From contig OY282386.1 in assembly GCA_958295945.1 (NCBI GenBank), positions 2,679,864 to 2,743,863 on the forward strand: a stretch of 64,000 nucleotides of DNA, in the 5' to 3' direction. The notes below the pieces were generated by a model that saw only the letters and a program-made list of their open reading frames with translations, was not told where the DNA came from and ran no database searches. The position numbers and the translations under genes are program-made. This stretch comes from Candidatus Poribacteria bacterium. Its GTDB lineage: Bacteria > Poribacteria > WGA-4E > WGA-3G. Position 1 is the stretch's first letter, and every line of letters starts with the position of its first letter. Positions 35,601 through 43,963 of the stretch are shown piece after piece.

Positions 35601-35810
35601 TCTGCACACAGCATCCTTCATGATGCGTGCAAGGACGTGATGCACACCCGGCGGTGCATTTGCAAATGGCGGTCCTTCCAGAAAAACAAAAGGTGGCGCG
35701 TCTTTGTACATCTCCATACTCTTCTCAAAGATGTCGTTTTCACGCCAGAACGCAAGTGTCTGTTTTTCCTTTTCAGCAAACGTGAATTGTGATGATACCT
35801 CTTCAAACAT
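32658..35810 (-). CDS. ileS: Isoleucyl-tRNA synthetase, type 2, with swapped GxHH signature
   Basis: The start at 35810 (MFEEVSSQFTFAEKEK) is chosen for GAGGAA eight bases upstream. The 1050-residue enzyme charges tRNA-Ile in the cytoplasm. Core motifs include PPFANAPPGVHHVLARIMKD, KAGWDTHGLPVEYQVEK, the editing-domain sequence LLVWTTTPWTLPSNVAVAV, and QKMSKSRGNTVDP (KMSKS loop, about residue 590). The class I HxGH motif is replaced by G55-V-H-H58, meaning the first and third residues are exchanged. The eukaryote-like sequence fits IleRS type 2, which is usually mupirocin-tolerant; the swapped motif is known from hyper-resistant members. No second ileS is in the window. The gene lies directly behind an attenuator and an Ile-rich leader peptide. 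Confidence 0.96.
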   Translation of the reverse strand: MFEEVSSQFTFAEKEKQTLAFWRENDIFEKSMEMYKDAPPFVFLEGPPFANAPPGVHHVLARIMKDAVCRYKTMTGHYVHRKAGWDTHGLPVEYQVEKQLNITNKAELEAYGVQNFIEKCKENVFQYEQDWREMTERIGFWVNLNEAYITLSNDYIESVWWVLRQAWDKKLLYQGHKVQPYCYRCGTTLASHEVALGYQEVADPSIFVRFPLKNRERTYLLVWTTTPWTLPSNVAVAVGEEDDYVAVEDNGKTLILAKECLKSLFGDEFPQIVENYKGSDLLNWDYEPLFDSGQHTEKSHYIVSGDFVTTTEGSGLVHIAPAFGQDDYDIGQKHNLPFVQLVGGDGKFVPEVKDVWCGEYVKDADPMIIENLDGRGLLFKATEYTHQYPFCWRCDNPLLYYARESWFIRTTAIRDQMQQHNQEINWYPEHIKDGRFGNWLENNIDWGLSRERYWGTPLPVWICDDCGHQHCVGSIAELKELGRDVPDDIELHRPYVDDVVLNCDKCSGTMHRIQDVIDCWFDSGCAHTAQWHYPFENKELFERAYPADFISEAIDQTRGWFYSLLATGTLLYDKPAYKNCLCLELILASDGQKMSKSRGNTVDPWTILDNQGADAMRWYMFTGSPPWAQRTFQLEGIDEALKKFMGTLQNVYSFFVMYANLEQVDVLEDAPSISERATIDRWILSRLHTLINKVGDDMENYHLTNAPRAIEAFVEDLSNWYVRRSRDRFWGAEAGQDKQAAYATLYEVLVTVAKLAAPFIPFLADELYRNLVVSLDDDAPLSVHLAEFPTADDALIDGTLETDMTFTRDVISMGHAARNRSGIKTRQPLADITLGGLSESEKETINRLSSFVHDELNVKEIVFTEELDTFAQVTLKPNFKVLGPKYGKGVQAIAKALATADTMQLKAELETNGSLEIKASGETYILEESEIDVQTQNREGFFVEVDARKFVALSTELTHELVLEGMARELVNKIQNMRKDADFNVSDRISLCVATSSELVSEAFEVHREYILSETLTTEVVELPGKNAFSLDQKLNGEPAMLSVEQVRVI

Positions 35811-35833
35811 GCGATAATTCCTCATATTGTGCT

Positions 35834-35881
35834 TAAAAAACAAAACGCCCCACCGAAATCCGTTGTTTCAGTGATGGGCGT
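35834..35881 (-). terminator. Attenuator (intrinsic terminator) before ileS
   Basis: On the minus strand ACGCCC-AT-CACTGAAA pairs with TTTCGGTGGGGCGT around a seven-base loop, giving a stem of about 14 bp with a two-base bulge, followed by TTTTGTTTTTT. It ends about 24 bases before the ileS start. Its 5' arm CCCATCAC can instead pair with GTGATGGG at the end of the leader frame (35914-35921). The two pairings exclude each other. Confidence 0.85.
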
Positions 35882-35909
35882 CTAAATAATACTGCTTTTC
35901 TGCTTGTAA

Positions 35910-36023
35910 TTAACCCATCACAGCACGACGAATAGCACTAATAATTCGTATTGCATGAAGGGAGTCATGATGTCGGGCAGTGTCACACTGCAATGTTCGT
36001 GTGGTCAACGGTTGATAATTCAT
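35910..36023 (-). CDS. ileS leader peptide with four Ile codons
   Basis: A 37-codon frame begins at 36023 (MNYQPLTTRTLQ...) and ends AIRIISAIRRAVMG. Ile codons are at positions 25 (ATA), 27, 28 and 31 (ATT), four within seven codons. The last codons GTG-ATG-GGT form the antiterminator arm. A ribosome stalled at codons 25-28 for lack of Ile-tRNA leaves that arm free to pair with the terminator's 5' arm, so ileS is read. A ribosome reaching the stop codon covers the arm and lets the terminator form. The peptide itself need have no function. The ribosome site (AAAAGAGA) is weak. Confidence 0.75.
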   Translation of the reverse strand: MNYQPLTTRTLQCDTARHHDSLHAIRIISAIRRAVMG

Positions 36024-36073
36024 CAGAAAATCTCTTTTGGAAAAATCTGTTAGAATTCTGTCTATATGTTTAT

Positions 36074-36103
36074 ATAATACTACATGCCATAAGATAATGT
36101 CAA
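36074..36103 (-). promoter_or_regulatory. Promoter of the ileS leader
   Basis: TTGACA (36103-36098) and TATTAT (36079-36074) are 18 bases apart. Transcription would start about 45 bases before the leader peptide start. Confidence 0.65.
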
Positions 36104-36137
36104 TTCTTTTTGCAGTTGTCATACACATGCTAATGTA

Positions 36138-36350
36138 ACTATAGTTTGGACAATTTTTGTTCAGTGGAAGTTGAGTCTTCAACGGAGAAACTATTTTCAG
36201 CGAGTTTCCCATATCGGGGGAACCCCACGAAAAATGCTGCACTCCAGCGGAGTGCTATGTTTATAGAAACGTTATGGCATATTCTCGCACTCCGCTGGAG
36301 TGCAAGAACTTTGTGTTTGGATTTTCTATAGACATAGCACTCCACTGGAG
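36138..36350. repeat. Dispersed repeat block with REP-like palindromes (copy B)
   Basis: The first 157 bases match 19294-19450 almost exactly. The shared part ends at GCACTCC; after it, copy A reads AGCGGAGTGC while copy B reads GCTGGAGTGC, the same palindrome in the opposite orientation. A further GCACTCCACTGGAGTGC follows at about 36338. Confidence 0.75.
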
Positions 36351-36736
36351 TGCAAGAACATGTCTGTCATCAAATCTGTGATAAATGTGATATATTGTAT
36401 CGGTTTTTCTAACCTTTATATCAAACTCACGCTATTGTAACTATTCATTCTTGTTGAGTGGTTTCCCAATCTCGACTATTACCGTATTGTTCAGGGGGTT
36501 TCTGACTCAATATTTTAACATTTTTAAAAATCACTACTCCTTCAATACCTTCGCCATTTTTACGTGCTTCAATCGAATGAGAATATAGTGTTGCTCTATA
36601 ATTGATCTGTGATATTGTGCGATAGCATGAATAAAAATAACTTTAGGGTTTTCTTGAAGTGTTTTTAATTATCATAACCCAAGTTGCTACCTATCAGAAT
36701 CTGGTCACCTTCGTTTTCTTTAAGTTATCCACTCTT

Positions 36737-36802
36737 CCGCTCCAGCGGAGCGGTATGTTTATAGCACGCACTTTGTTTCAGTCTTCCGCTCCAGCGGAGC
36801 GG
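36737..36802. repeat. Two REP-like palindromes CCGCTCCAGCGGAGCGG
   Basis: Identical 17-base palindromic units at 36737-36753 and 36786-36802, each followed by TATGT. They belong to the CTCCAGCGGAG family also seen at 19401-19545 and 36238-36354. Confidence 0.75.
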
Positions 36803-37504
36803 TATGTGAAAGAACCCTGAACAGACCGGACGACTCGTTGGACCATTTCTAATAATAGATGCTTCCTTAACGTAGCATAAACTGTGAGTTTGTGCAGTAT
36901 TCAAAAGGTTTTCATAACAACAAACCGCACAATCTGGCAGAATGTGCTACAATTGGCGAAGGTATTGCTCCTTAACAAATCATTAGTTTGTAGTCGCGCA
37001 ATTCATCGCGCCTCTTACAACATCAGCGACGCTGCGTAATCCGTTGTAATCTGTAATACATCAACAAATACCATCCCAATCTTATTATAAATCCATTGTC
37101 CTCAATCACAGAAATTCTATTATTTCAAACCAATGTCAATTACAATAATACACAAAAATCACACAATAAACCACGATGAAGCGAGGAATAGAATATCACA
37201 AACTGTAAAATACAACAGAGAGACACTGCAAAACAGTACCAAGAACTGTCCAAAAAATGAACAATTAATGAAAAAAAATACCCTATTTACTTGTTTTTTC
37301 AAAATTCAGTCAAGACAAAATACCGTCATAAACCCACATTATAACAATAACGAGAACACTATGCAGAAAAAACTAAAAAAACAAGTAAAAAATTATGTAG
37401 TTGGGTGGTTCTGAATCATTGCTCTAATTTCTGAGTTTGAATATCTTGGTATAAATCAAGACAAATTTGGTGTATAATAGTTGTAAATTAAAAGGATCAT
37501 CGCT
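36803..37504. other. Gene-poor AT-rich stretch before the protease array
   Basis: Nothing coding is supported. A TAGTCGCGCAATTCATCGCG segment at about 36990 resembles 24318-24340. A 93-codon frame at 37133-37414 is Asn/Lys-rich and has no ribosome site, so I do not call it. TATAAT at about 37474, some 25 bases before the first protease gene, is a plausible -10 element without a clear -35. Confidence 0.5.
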
Positions 37505-38986
37505 ATGCAACAAAATAAAGACATCGCTTTACGACAGATCGGTGAAAATGCCCTAAAGAATTCCGTTGTCCACTTGAAAGTGGAAAGAGAAATCCCACTT
37601 CTTTCATTACGACCTCAATATATCTTATCTAAAACTATTTCATGTAGCGGAAGTGGCTTTTTTATAGATAAGAACGTGATTGTAACGAACTGCCATGTCA
37701 TATTAAGGGCTACATCTGTGTCAGGCTATCTCTCAAAGGTGGAAAACACATTCCAGATTGAAAGCGTTAAGGCTTATGACTATGATAATGACTTAATCAT
37801 TCTAAAAGTGACAAGTACAGGCACACCACTCAAACTTGGTGATAGCAGCAGAATTAAAAACAAGGAATCTGTTTGTGCTCCGAGTTATGCTAAAGGTGTT
37901 GAGGATATTGCACACGGTACCATCAATGGCATAGGAAGAAATGATAATCGGATTCAAATGAAAATAGGCACAGCCGGTGGTAGTAGTGGATGTCCATTTC
38001 TTAACAGAAAGGGTGAGGTCGTTGGAATTGATGCATCAGGAAATGAGAAATATTCTTATGCAATTCCTTCAAATTTCTTAAAGTCACTCATGGAAGAAAC
38101 TGGTGCAGAAATGCCTTTCAAAGTGTGGCAAGAACTTCCACTCATACGTGCCTTAACTACTGCTGAGATAGGTGATGATATGCTGGAAAAGGATGAATAT
38201 AAAGAAGCAATTGCATATTTTGATACTGCAATTGAACTCAAACCTGATATTGCTGAAGCATATAAAGGTCGGGCATGCGCAAGATTTGGACTTAGTAACT
38301 TTGGCAGGGCAATTGAAGATTATCTCATCTACCGTAAACTCAACCCTAAGTCAATCCGTAGGACGGGTCTTTGGTCATATTTTTCTTGGAAGTGGATAGG
38401 TATTTGGATTGTAGTTGGACATCTCTTCATTAAGTTATTAAGAGCACTGTTGAGTGAAAGTAATTGGTTCAATTTGCGAGGGATATGGAAATCTGTTTTT
38501 GGGAAATCCGAAGCGAAAGATGGAAATCATCAGAAAGCAAAATTACTATTACATGAATCAATTAGTGACTTTACAGAGGCAATATCTCTAAATTCGGATG
38601 AGGCGCAAATATATAATAGCCGAGGGTGGGCAAAGTATTTACTTGGACAAGTTGAAACCAAACAAGATAATGTTGCAGAATCAAAAAGGCTTCTTCATGA
38701 AGCAATATCGGATAGTGGGACTGCACTGCAGTTAGACTTGAAGAATCCAAAATATCGGTCTGCATACTATCATACACGTGCTGTTGCAAAGGCGGAGTTA
38801 GGTGAACATAACGATGCCATCAAAGACTTAGATATATCTATTAAGCTAAATTCCGAGAAAGCCCGTTACTTTTTTGATCGTGGACTTTCAAAAGCATCAC
38901 TTGAACAGCACAAGGACGCAGAAATAGATTTTACGAAAGCAAGACAATTGCAGCCGGATATTGAGAAAAAGTATAAAGACGAATAA
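37505..38986 (+). CDS. Trypsin-like serine protease with TPR repeats, array member 1
   Basis: The 493-residue protein starts behind AAAAGGATCATCGCT and has no signal peptide. The protease domain (about 15-200) has an intact triad: His in VTNCHVI, Asp in DYDNDLIILKV and Ser in GGSSGCPFL. One TPR pair follows (YKEAIAYFDTAIELKPD), then a hydrophobic segment (IGIWIVVGHLFIKLLRALL) that may be a membrane helix or buried insert, then three further TPRs ending in KARYFFDRGLSKASLEQ. The lack of a signal peptide suggests a cytoplasmic protease facing the membrane, with the TPRs choosing targets. It is the first of four tandem paralogues; the next starts 23 bases on. Confidence 0.88.
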   Translation: MQQNKDIALRQIGENALKNSVVHLKVEREIPLLSLRPQYILSKTISCSGSGFFIDKNVIVTNCHVILRATSVSGYLSKVENTFQIESVKAYDYDNDLIILKVTSTGTPLKLGDSSRIKNKESVCAPSYAKGVEDIAHGTINGIGRNDNRIQMKIGTAGGSSGCPFLNRKGEVVGIDASGNEKYSYAIPSNFLKSLMEETGAEMPFKVWQELPLIRALTTAEIGDDMLEKDEYKEAIAYFDTAIELKPDIAEAYKGRACARFGLSNFGRAIEDYLIYRKLNPKSIRRTGLWSYFSWKWIGIWIVVGHLFIKLLRALLSESNWFNLRGIWKSVFGKSEAKDGNHQKAKLLLHESISDFTEAISLNSDEAQIYNSRGWAKYLLGQVETKQDNVAESKRLLHEAISDSGTALQLDLKNPKYRSAYYHTRAVAKAELGEHNDAIKDLDISIKLNSEKARYFFDRGLSKASLEQHKDAEIDFTKARQLQPDIEKKYKDE

Positions 38987-39009
38987 AGTCTAAAGTGAGA
39001 AAAACACCT

Positions 39010-40692
39010 ATGGAACATCAAAAAGAAATTCTATCCCAGCAAAACGTTGAAGATATCGTAGGCACAGTCGTCTACTTGGAGAAAGTGTATGAAGATAAAA
39101 CAACTGGTGGAGGGAGCGGATTCTTTATTGAACCTGACAAAATTGTTACCAATATTCATGTTATCTCTGATGGTGCAATTGACAGTGTGAAATGTCAAAA
39201 AACAGGAACAACATACACCGTTGAAGGGGGCATCGGCTTTGACGATAGAAACGACCTTGCTGTCCTTAAGATCACTGAAACAGCAACTCCATTTCCACTT
39301 GGTGACAGTCGTAAAGTTCGCAAGGGGCACATAGTCTCTCTTGTATCTTATCGGGAGGAAGATGCAAATCAAGTAGATGGCACTGTGAATATCATCCGAA
39401 ATAGCGGCAAACATCACCGAATAGAATTCAATATCCCGACTAAAAAAGGATATAGTGGAAGTCCTGTAGTGAATGCTAAAGGAGAGGTCGTATCCGTTCT
39501 CTATGCTGTAGAAGAACAATCTAATGAAGAAACACTCACTAATTACAGAGCTATTTCCTCAAATCTTCTCATTCCTCTGTTGGAAAATGCTATTGAAGTG
39601 GAACCGCTTGATGTCTGGCAAAAGCGGGATCGGATACGCGCCTATGAAGTATCATATCAGGGACAACTCAGCCATCAGCACAAGGATATTAAAGAAGCAA
39701 TTGCATATTATGATGATGCTATTAAACGCAATCCTGAATTGGCAGACACCTATCATAGAAGAGCAGCAGCGATGAAGGGTTTAGCAAGATCTGATGAAAT
39801 GGTCAGTGATAGCCTCATAGCAATGAGACTTAATAGAGAACAATTTAATATTTCACGTATTGGTGTATTCCTTTCATGGCAGTGGTATGTTAGCAAACTT
39901 GCTTTCAGAAATCTTCTCTTCAGGTGTGGAAAGAAAATGTTAGATGATGATGGTTGGGCAGAAATCCAAGTTAAAGGAATATTCCATAGTGCCAATATTT
40001 GGATTTCAAAGGGATATACATCTAATGCTTTGCAATTATACCAATTTACTGTTGCTGATTTTTCAGAGGTCCTCAATCACAAATCAAGTAAATCAAAACA
40101 GGAAATTTTGAATTCTGTTCGCAGATTATATCAAAAGGGAATGAACAATCTGACTGAAATCATTAACAGAAATCCAGATAACGCAGAATCCTATTATTAC
40201 AAGGGAATAGCAGGAAATATCTTCGGTGAATTAGAAGATCAGCAACGAAGTCCAGATACAGCACAAAGACTATATCACGGAGCAATACATGACTTTACGC
40301 AAGCAATCGATTTTAAATTGCCAGGATTGCGCGTGCATAATCTCCGTGGACAGACAAAGAATCTATTAGCAAAACTTGAAACAAAACATGGCAGTACCGA
40401 AACAGCACAGATACTATATCAAGAGATAGTATCTGATAGTGGCAACGCACTCGGGTTAAAGGAGAAATGTGTTCCTTGTCGGTTGGCTATCCATTTTACA
40501 CGCGGTGATGCAGAAGCTGCCCTTGAAAACTATGACGCATCTATTGAAGATTACAACAATGCTTTAGAACTGAACCCAAAATATATCCAAGCATACATCA
40601 ATCGCGGTAAAGCAAAACAAGCACTCGGACAGCACGAAGCGGCAGAAGCAGATTTTGCGAAAGCAAAGGAATTAGACCCGGATATTATATAA
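39010..40692 (+). CDS. Trypsin-like serine protease with TPR repeats, array member 2
   Basis: The ATG at 39010 (MEHQKEILSQQNVED) is chosen because it aligns with the paralogues' starts; a GTG at 38995 is less likely. About 560 residues. Triad: TNIHVIS (His), DDRNDLAVLKI (Asp), KKGYSGSPVVN (Ser). TPRs follow, with a hydrophobic patch at about 290-315 (WYVSKLAFRNLLFRCGKKML) and a longer C-terminal TPR block than member 1, ending in GQHEAAEADFAKAKELDPD. That last unit is close to the C-terminus of the lipoprotein at 11178, suggesting exchange between loci. Confidence 0.88.
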   Translation: MEHQKEILSQQNVEDIVGTVVYLEKVYEDKTTGGGSGFFIEPDKIVTNIHVISDGAIDSVKCQKTGTTYTVEGGIGFDDRNDLAVLKITETATPFPLGDSRKVRKGHIVSLVSYREEDANQVDGTVNIIRNSGKHHRIEFNIPTKKGYSGSPVVNAKGEVVSVLYAVEEQSNEETLTNYRAISSNLLIPLLENAIEVEPLDVWQKRDRIRAYEVSYQGQLSHQHKDIKEAIAYYDDAIKRNPELADTYHRRAAAMKGLARSDEMVSDSLIAMRLNREQFNISRIGVFLSWQWYVSKLAFRNLLFRCGKKMLDDDGWAEIQVKGIFHSANIWISKGYTSNALQLYQFTVADFSEVLNHKSSKSKQEILNSVRRLYQKGMNNLTEIINRNPDNAESYYYKGIAGNIFGELEDQQRSPDTAQRLYHGAIHDFTQAIDFKLPGLRVHNLRGQTKNLLAKLETKHGSTETAQILYQEIVSDSGNALGLKEKCVPCRLAIHFTRGDAEAALENYDASIEDYNNALELNPKYIQAYINRGKAKQALGQHEAAEADFAKAKELDPDII

Positions 40693-40829
40693 TAAAGTGA
40701 ATTAGAAATATAAGTTGACACTATCATTCCACGGTAGGCGAGGTTTCCTAACCTCGCCGATGCAGAGTGTTCAAGTCCTTTCAAAATCTACTATAATATA
40801 CTTGGTCAGACGATTAAAGGAATACCTTA

Positions 40830-42368
40830 ATGGCACAAGATAAAGACGATACATCTTCGCAAATTGATGAACTTAACAGAAACGCTTTGGTCTATATTGA
40901 AGCAATTCCCAATACTATATTGCTACTCCCTTGGCATATAAAGAAGTTTTTTATAAGAAGCAAAAGTGTTACAAACACAAGCATGCATAATGTCATTTCG
41001 CGCATGCATAAGGATGCGGACGAAGATGCACAGAAATTTGGTGTCGCAGGGACTGGTTTCTTTGTTGCTCCAGACTTGTTGGTGACTAATATTCATGTTG
41101 TCGCAAATGCCAAAACGATTGCCGCAAAGCATCTGACATTAAAAAAAACACCGGTATACCATCCAGACTTTAAGGATATCCCTTATGCATACAAAAGGGA
41201 AATTAGCAAGGATCCCGTCTTATATTCTATCAATGGTGTTGCTGCGTTTGATGCACAGAATGACTTGGTTGTGCTAAAAGTTAACGAGAAGTGTGATACC
41301 CATCTCCCTCTTAGCAGTAGTGAAAATGTCAATGAAGGAGACAATGCGTTTACCCTTACTTATGCAAATGCTGAGTACAAATGCCTTAATGGCACTATAT
41401 CTGGTAGGAACAAAAGGAAATGGTTTGAGATTATTACGGTTTATTCGCCAGGAAATAGTGGGAGTCCCGTGCTAAACAAAGATAGTGAAGTCATCGGCAT
41501 TGCATGTTTGAGGGCTCATACACAGCATGAGAGTGCCCTTAATCCTCTTATGTTGGGAAATGCTATTCCATCTGATTATCTTGAAAATCTCCTTGAAGAA
41601 ACAGGAGATGTAGAGTCGTTTTTCACTTGGCAAAAACGTCCAACAATCCGTGCGTATGCTTTATTGAGTCAAGCTCAGAGGAAGCAGGCACAAGGCAAAT
41701 ACAGATCCGTAATTGCTAAATACAACCGAATACTCAAACTCAACCCACATATTCTGATAGCTTACACCAACCGAGGTGCTGCAAAATCCGCTCTTGGCAA
41801 CTACATCAAAGCAATTGAAGATTACGATGATGCTATTCAACGCTATCCTGATTATTCGACTGCATACTACAATCGTGGGAGAGCAAAGGGGTTACTTGGT
41901 GAGAAATCTGCTAAGCAAGGAAAACTTGTAGAAGCCCGACAATACTATCATAATGCAATTGATGACTACTCAGAAGTAATTAAGCAAGAGCAAAAACTCA
42001 GTCTAGCTTACAATAATCGTGGATGGACATTGTATCTTCTTGGACAAGTTGAAACAAAAGATGGAAAACAGACAGAAGCGCAAAGGTTATATCAAGAAGG
42101 AATATCCGATGCTGATGAGGCATTAAGGTTGCAACCTGAGGGAGACTTACATCGTTCATCCTTCTATCACACCCGCGGTGCTGCAAAAGCTGCCCTCGGC
42201 AATCACAACGAAGCGATTGAAGACTTTGATGAATCCATTAACCTAAATCCCGATAAAGCACTGTTCTACTATGATAGAGGATTATCAAGACAAACTATCG
42301 GAAAGACCCAAGAAGCAGATGCCGACTTTACTAAAGCAAAACAATTAGATCCGAAGATTGGAAAATAA
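40830..42368 (+). CDS. Trypsin-like serine protease with TPR repeats, array member 3
   Basis: The 512-residue protein begins MAQDKDDTSSQIDELN. It is separated from member 2 by 137 bases holding a GGCGAGG-TTTCCTAA-CCTCGCC hairpin and a -10-like TATAAT, so it may have its own promoter. Triad: VTNIHVVA, FDAQNDLVVLKV, SPGNSGSPVLN. An insert of about 40 residues lies between His and Asp (KKTPVYHPDFKDIPYAYKRE). At least five TPRs follow without the hydrophobic segment of the other members. It is cytoplasmic by sequence. Confidence 0.88.
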   Translation: MAQDKDDTSSQIDELNRNALVYIEAIPNTILLLPWHIKKFFIRSKSVTNTSMHNVISRMHKDADEDAQKFGVAGTGFFVAPDLLVTNIHVVANAKTIAAKHLTLKKTPVYHPDFKDIPYAYKREISKDPVLYSINGVAAFDAQNDLVVLKVNEKCDTHLPLSSSENVNEGDNAFTLTYANAEYKCLNGTISGRNKRKWFEIITVYSPGNSGSPVLNKDSEVIGIACLRAHTQHESALNPLMLGNAIPSDYLENLLEETGDVESFFTWQKRPTIRAYALLSQAQRKQAQGKYRSVIAKYNRILKLNPHILIAYTNRGAAKSALGNYIKAIEDYDDAIQRYPDYSTAYYNRGRAKGLLGEKSAKQGKLVEARQYYHNAIDDYSEVIKQEQKLSLAYNNRGWTLYLLGQVETKDGKQTEAQRLYQEGISDADEALRLQPEGDLHRSSFYHTRGAAKAALGNHNEAIEDFDESINLNPDKALFYYDRGLSRQTIGKTQEADADFTKAKQLDPKIGK

Positions 42369-42391
42369 TATTACTTATATGAGAACTTAAA

Positions 42392-43927
42392 ATGGAACAA
42401 CAAAAAGATACAACATTACAACACATTGCTGAAAAAGCCCTATCTGAATCAGTCGTCCGATTGGAACTATGGTCCCCCGCTTCATATCATGAATATGTAA
42501 TTGCTTTTGATGTGGATAATCCTACACAATATGATAATGTTGAATTAGTTGACCAACCATCCAACAAAAGAAAAACTATAATTCAAGAACTTATGAGTCA
42601 TGCAAGCGGTTTTTTCGTTGATAAGAACACTATTGTGACCAATCTTCATGTTGTACAAGGAGCATCCTCCATCACAGCAGAACTTGTAGACAAGCAAGAA
42701 AGGTTTGAGATAGATAATGTAGAAACTTTTGACATTGAAAATGACCTCATTCTCCTAAGAGTCAATGGTGAAGGTGAACCACTAACTATCGGTAATAGTA
42801 CAGAAATTATGAGTGAAGACGTTATTTGTGTTGCAGGTTATCCCAACGGAAATGCAGAAATCACACAAGGTGCAATTGATGGTATCAGTTCAAGTAATCA
42901 ACGTATCCGTATGCGAATTAACACCACAGGTGGCAGCAGTGGGTCTCCTATTTTCAATAGTGATGGTGTCACTATAGGCATTGATGTGTCTGGTAATGAA
43001 GTTTATAGTTATGCTATTCCATCAAACATATTGACAGAATTGATCAACGTACAAAGAGAATCACTTTCATTAAAGGAGTGGCAGAAATTGCCCCATATAC
43101 GCGCATTTGCAGAAAAGAAGGAAGGAGATAAATTACAGAAAGAAGGTGCCTACAAAAAGGCAATTGCACATTATAATACTGCAATTCAACTCAAACCGGA
43201 TATGGTCAAAGCTTATGAAAAAAGATCAGATGCAAAGATGGAACTTGGTGCATTCGGTGGAGCAATAGAAGATCTTCTCACTATAGCGCGTCTCCAGCCA
43301 CCAGTTCATTTTCGTTTTTCAAAATTAACAAAATATGTTTCCTGGAAAGTTGACTGGGTTAAGATTATAGGAATACATCTATTCATCAAGTTGTTAGGAT
43401 TCATCTTCGGTAATTGTGGTTGGTATAAATTTAAAGGAAATGTAAAAATTGGTAGGGCAAAATCTGAAGCGGAAAAAGGGGACAAATCAAAAGCAAAACT
43501 GCTATATCAAGAGGCACTCTATGACTTTGTTGTCCATCTTAGTCTGAAGCCAAAGGTTGCTAGAAACTATAATAGTCGTGGATGGACAAAATACCTGATT
43601 GGGCAGCTTGAGACTGAAGAAAATAACGAAACTAAAGCACAGCAATTATATCAGGAAACAATTTCTGACGCAGACGTAGCACTTCAGTTGCACACAAAGA
43701 ATTCAAAATATAAGGCTGCTTACTATCACACACGTGGTGCTGCGAAAGCAGGAATTGGTGATCATGATGGAGCGATCAAAGATTTTAATGAATGCATTCG
43801 TCTAAGATCGAAGAAGGCACTATACTATCACGACCGTGGATTGTCAAAGAAGGCACTCGAACGTCAAGAAGAAGCAGAATTTGACTTCTCCAAGGCAAAG
43901 GAATTAGATCAAAAGATTGAAAAATAG
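42392..43927 (+). CDS. Trypsin-like serine protease with TPR repeats, array member 4
   Basis: The 511-residue protein starts 23 bases after member 3. The triad is intact: VTNLHVVQ, DIENDLILLRV, GGSSGSPIFN. The layout follows member 1: protease, TPR pair, hydrophobic segment (VKIIGIHLFIKLLGFIFGN) followed by GWYKFKG, then TPRs ending in KKALYYHDRGLSKKALERQ. An N-terminal insertion of about 40 residues precedes the His. Members 1 and 4 are the closest pair by eye. Function is unknown; the family could act in stress proteolysis or in a conflict-type response. Confidence 0.88.
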   Translation: MEQQKDTTLQHIAEKALSESVVRLELWSPASYHEYVIAFDVDNPTQYDNVELVDQPSNKRKTIIQELMSHASGFFVDKNTIVTNLHVVQGASSITAELVDKQERFEIDNVETFDIENDLILLRVNGEGEPLTIGNSTEIMSEDVICVAGYPNGNAEITQGAIDGISSSNQRIRMRINTTGGSSGSPIFNSDGVTIGIDVSGNEVYSYAIPSNILTELINVQRESLSLKEWQKLPHIRAFAEKKEGDKLQKEGAYKKAIAHYNTAIQLKPDMVKAYEKRSDAKMELGAFGGAIEDLLTIARLQPPVHFRFSKLTKYVSWKVDWVKIIGIHLFIKLLGFIFGNCGWYKFKGNVKIGRAKSEAEKGDKSKAKLLYQEALYDFVVHLSLKPKVARNYNSRGWTKYLIGQLETEENNETKAQQLYQETISDADVALQLHTKNSKYKAAYYHTRGAAKAGIGDHDGAIKDFNECIRLRSKKALYYHDRGLSKKALERQEEAEFDFSKAKELDQKIEK

Positions 43928-43963
43928 ACATCCTAAATTCTGATGTTCGTTTCCCCTGATATG

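Noticed and set aside
35845-35881. T-box riboswitch before ileS
   Set aside because: No T-box consensus (AGGGUGGNACCGCG type) or specifier stem was found; the leader peptide model explains the sequence better.
37133-37414. 93-codon Asn/Lys-rich frame
   Set aside because: No ribosome site, low-complexity AT-rich DNA and no domain; probably chance.
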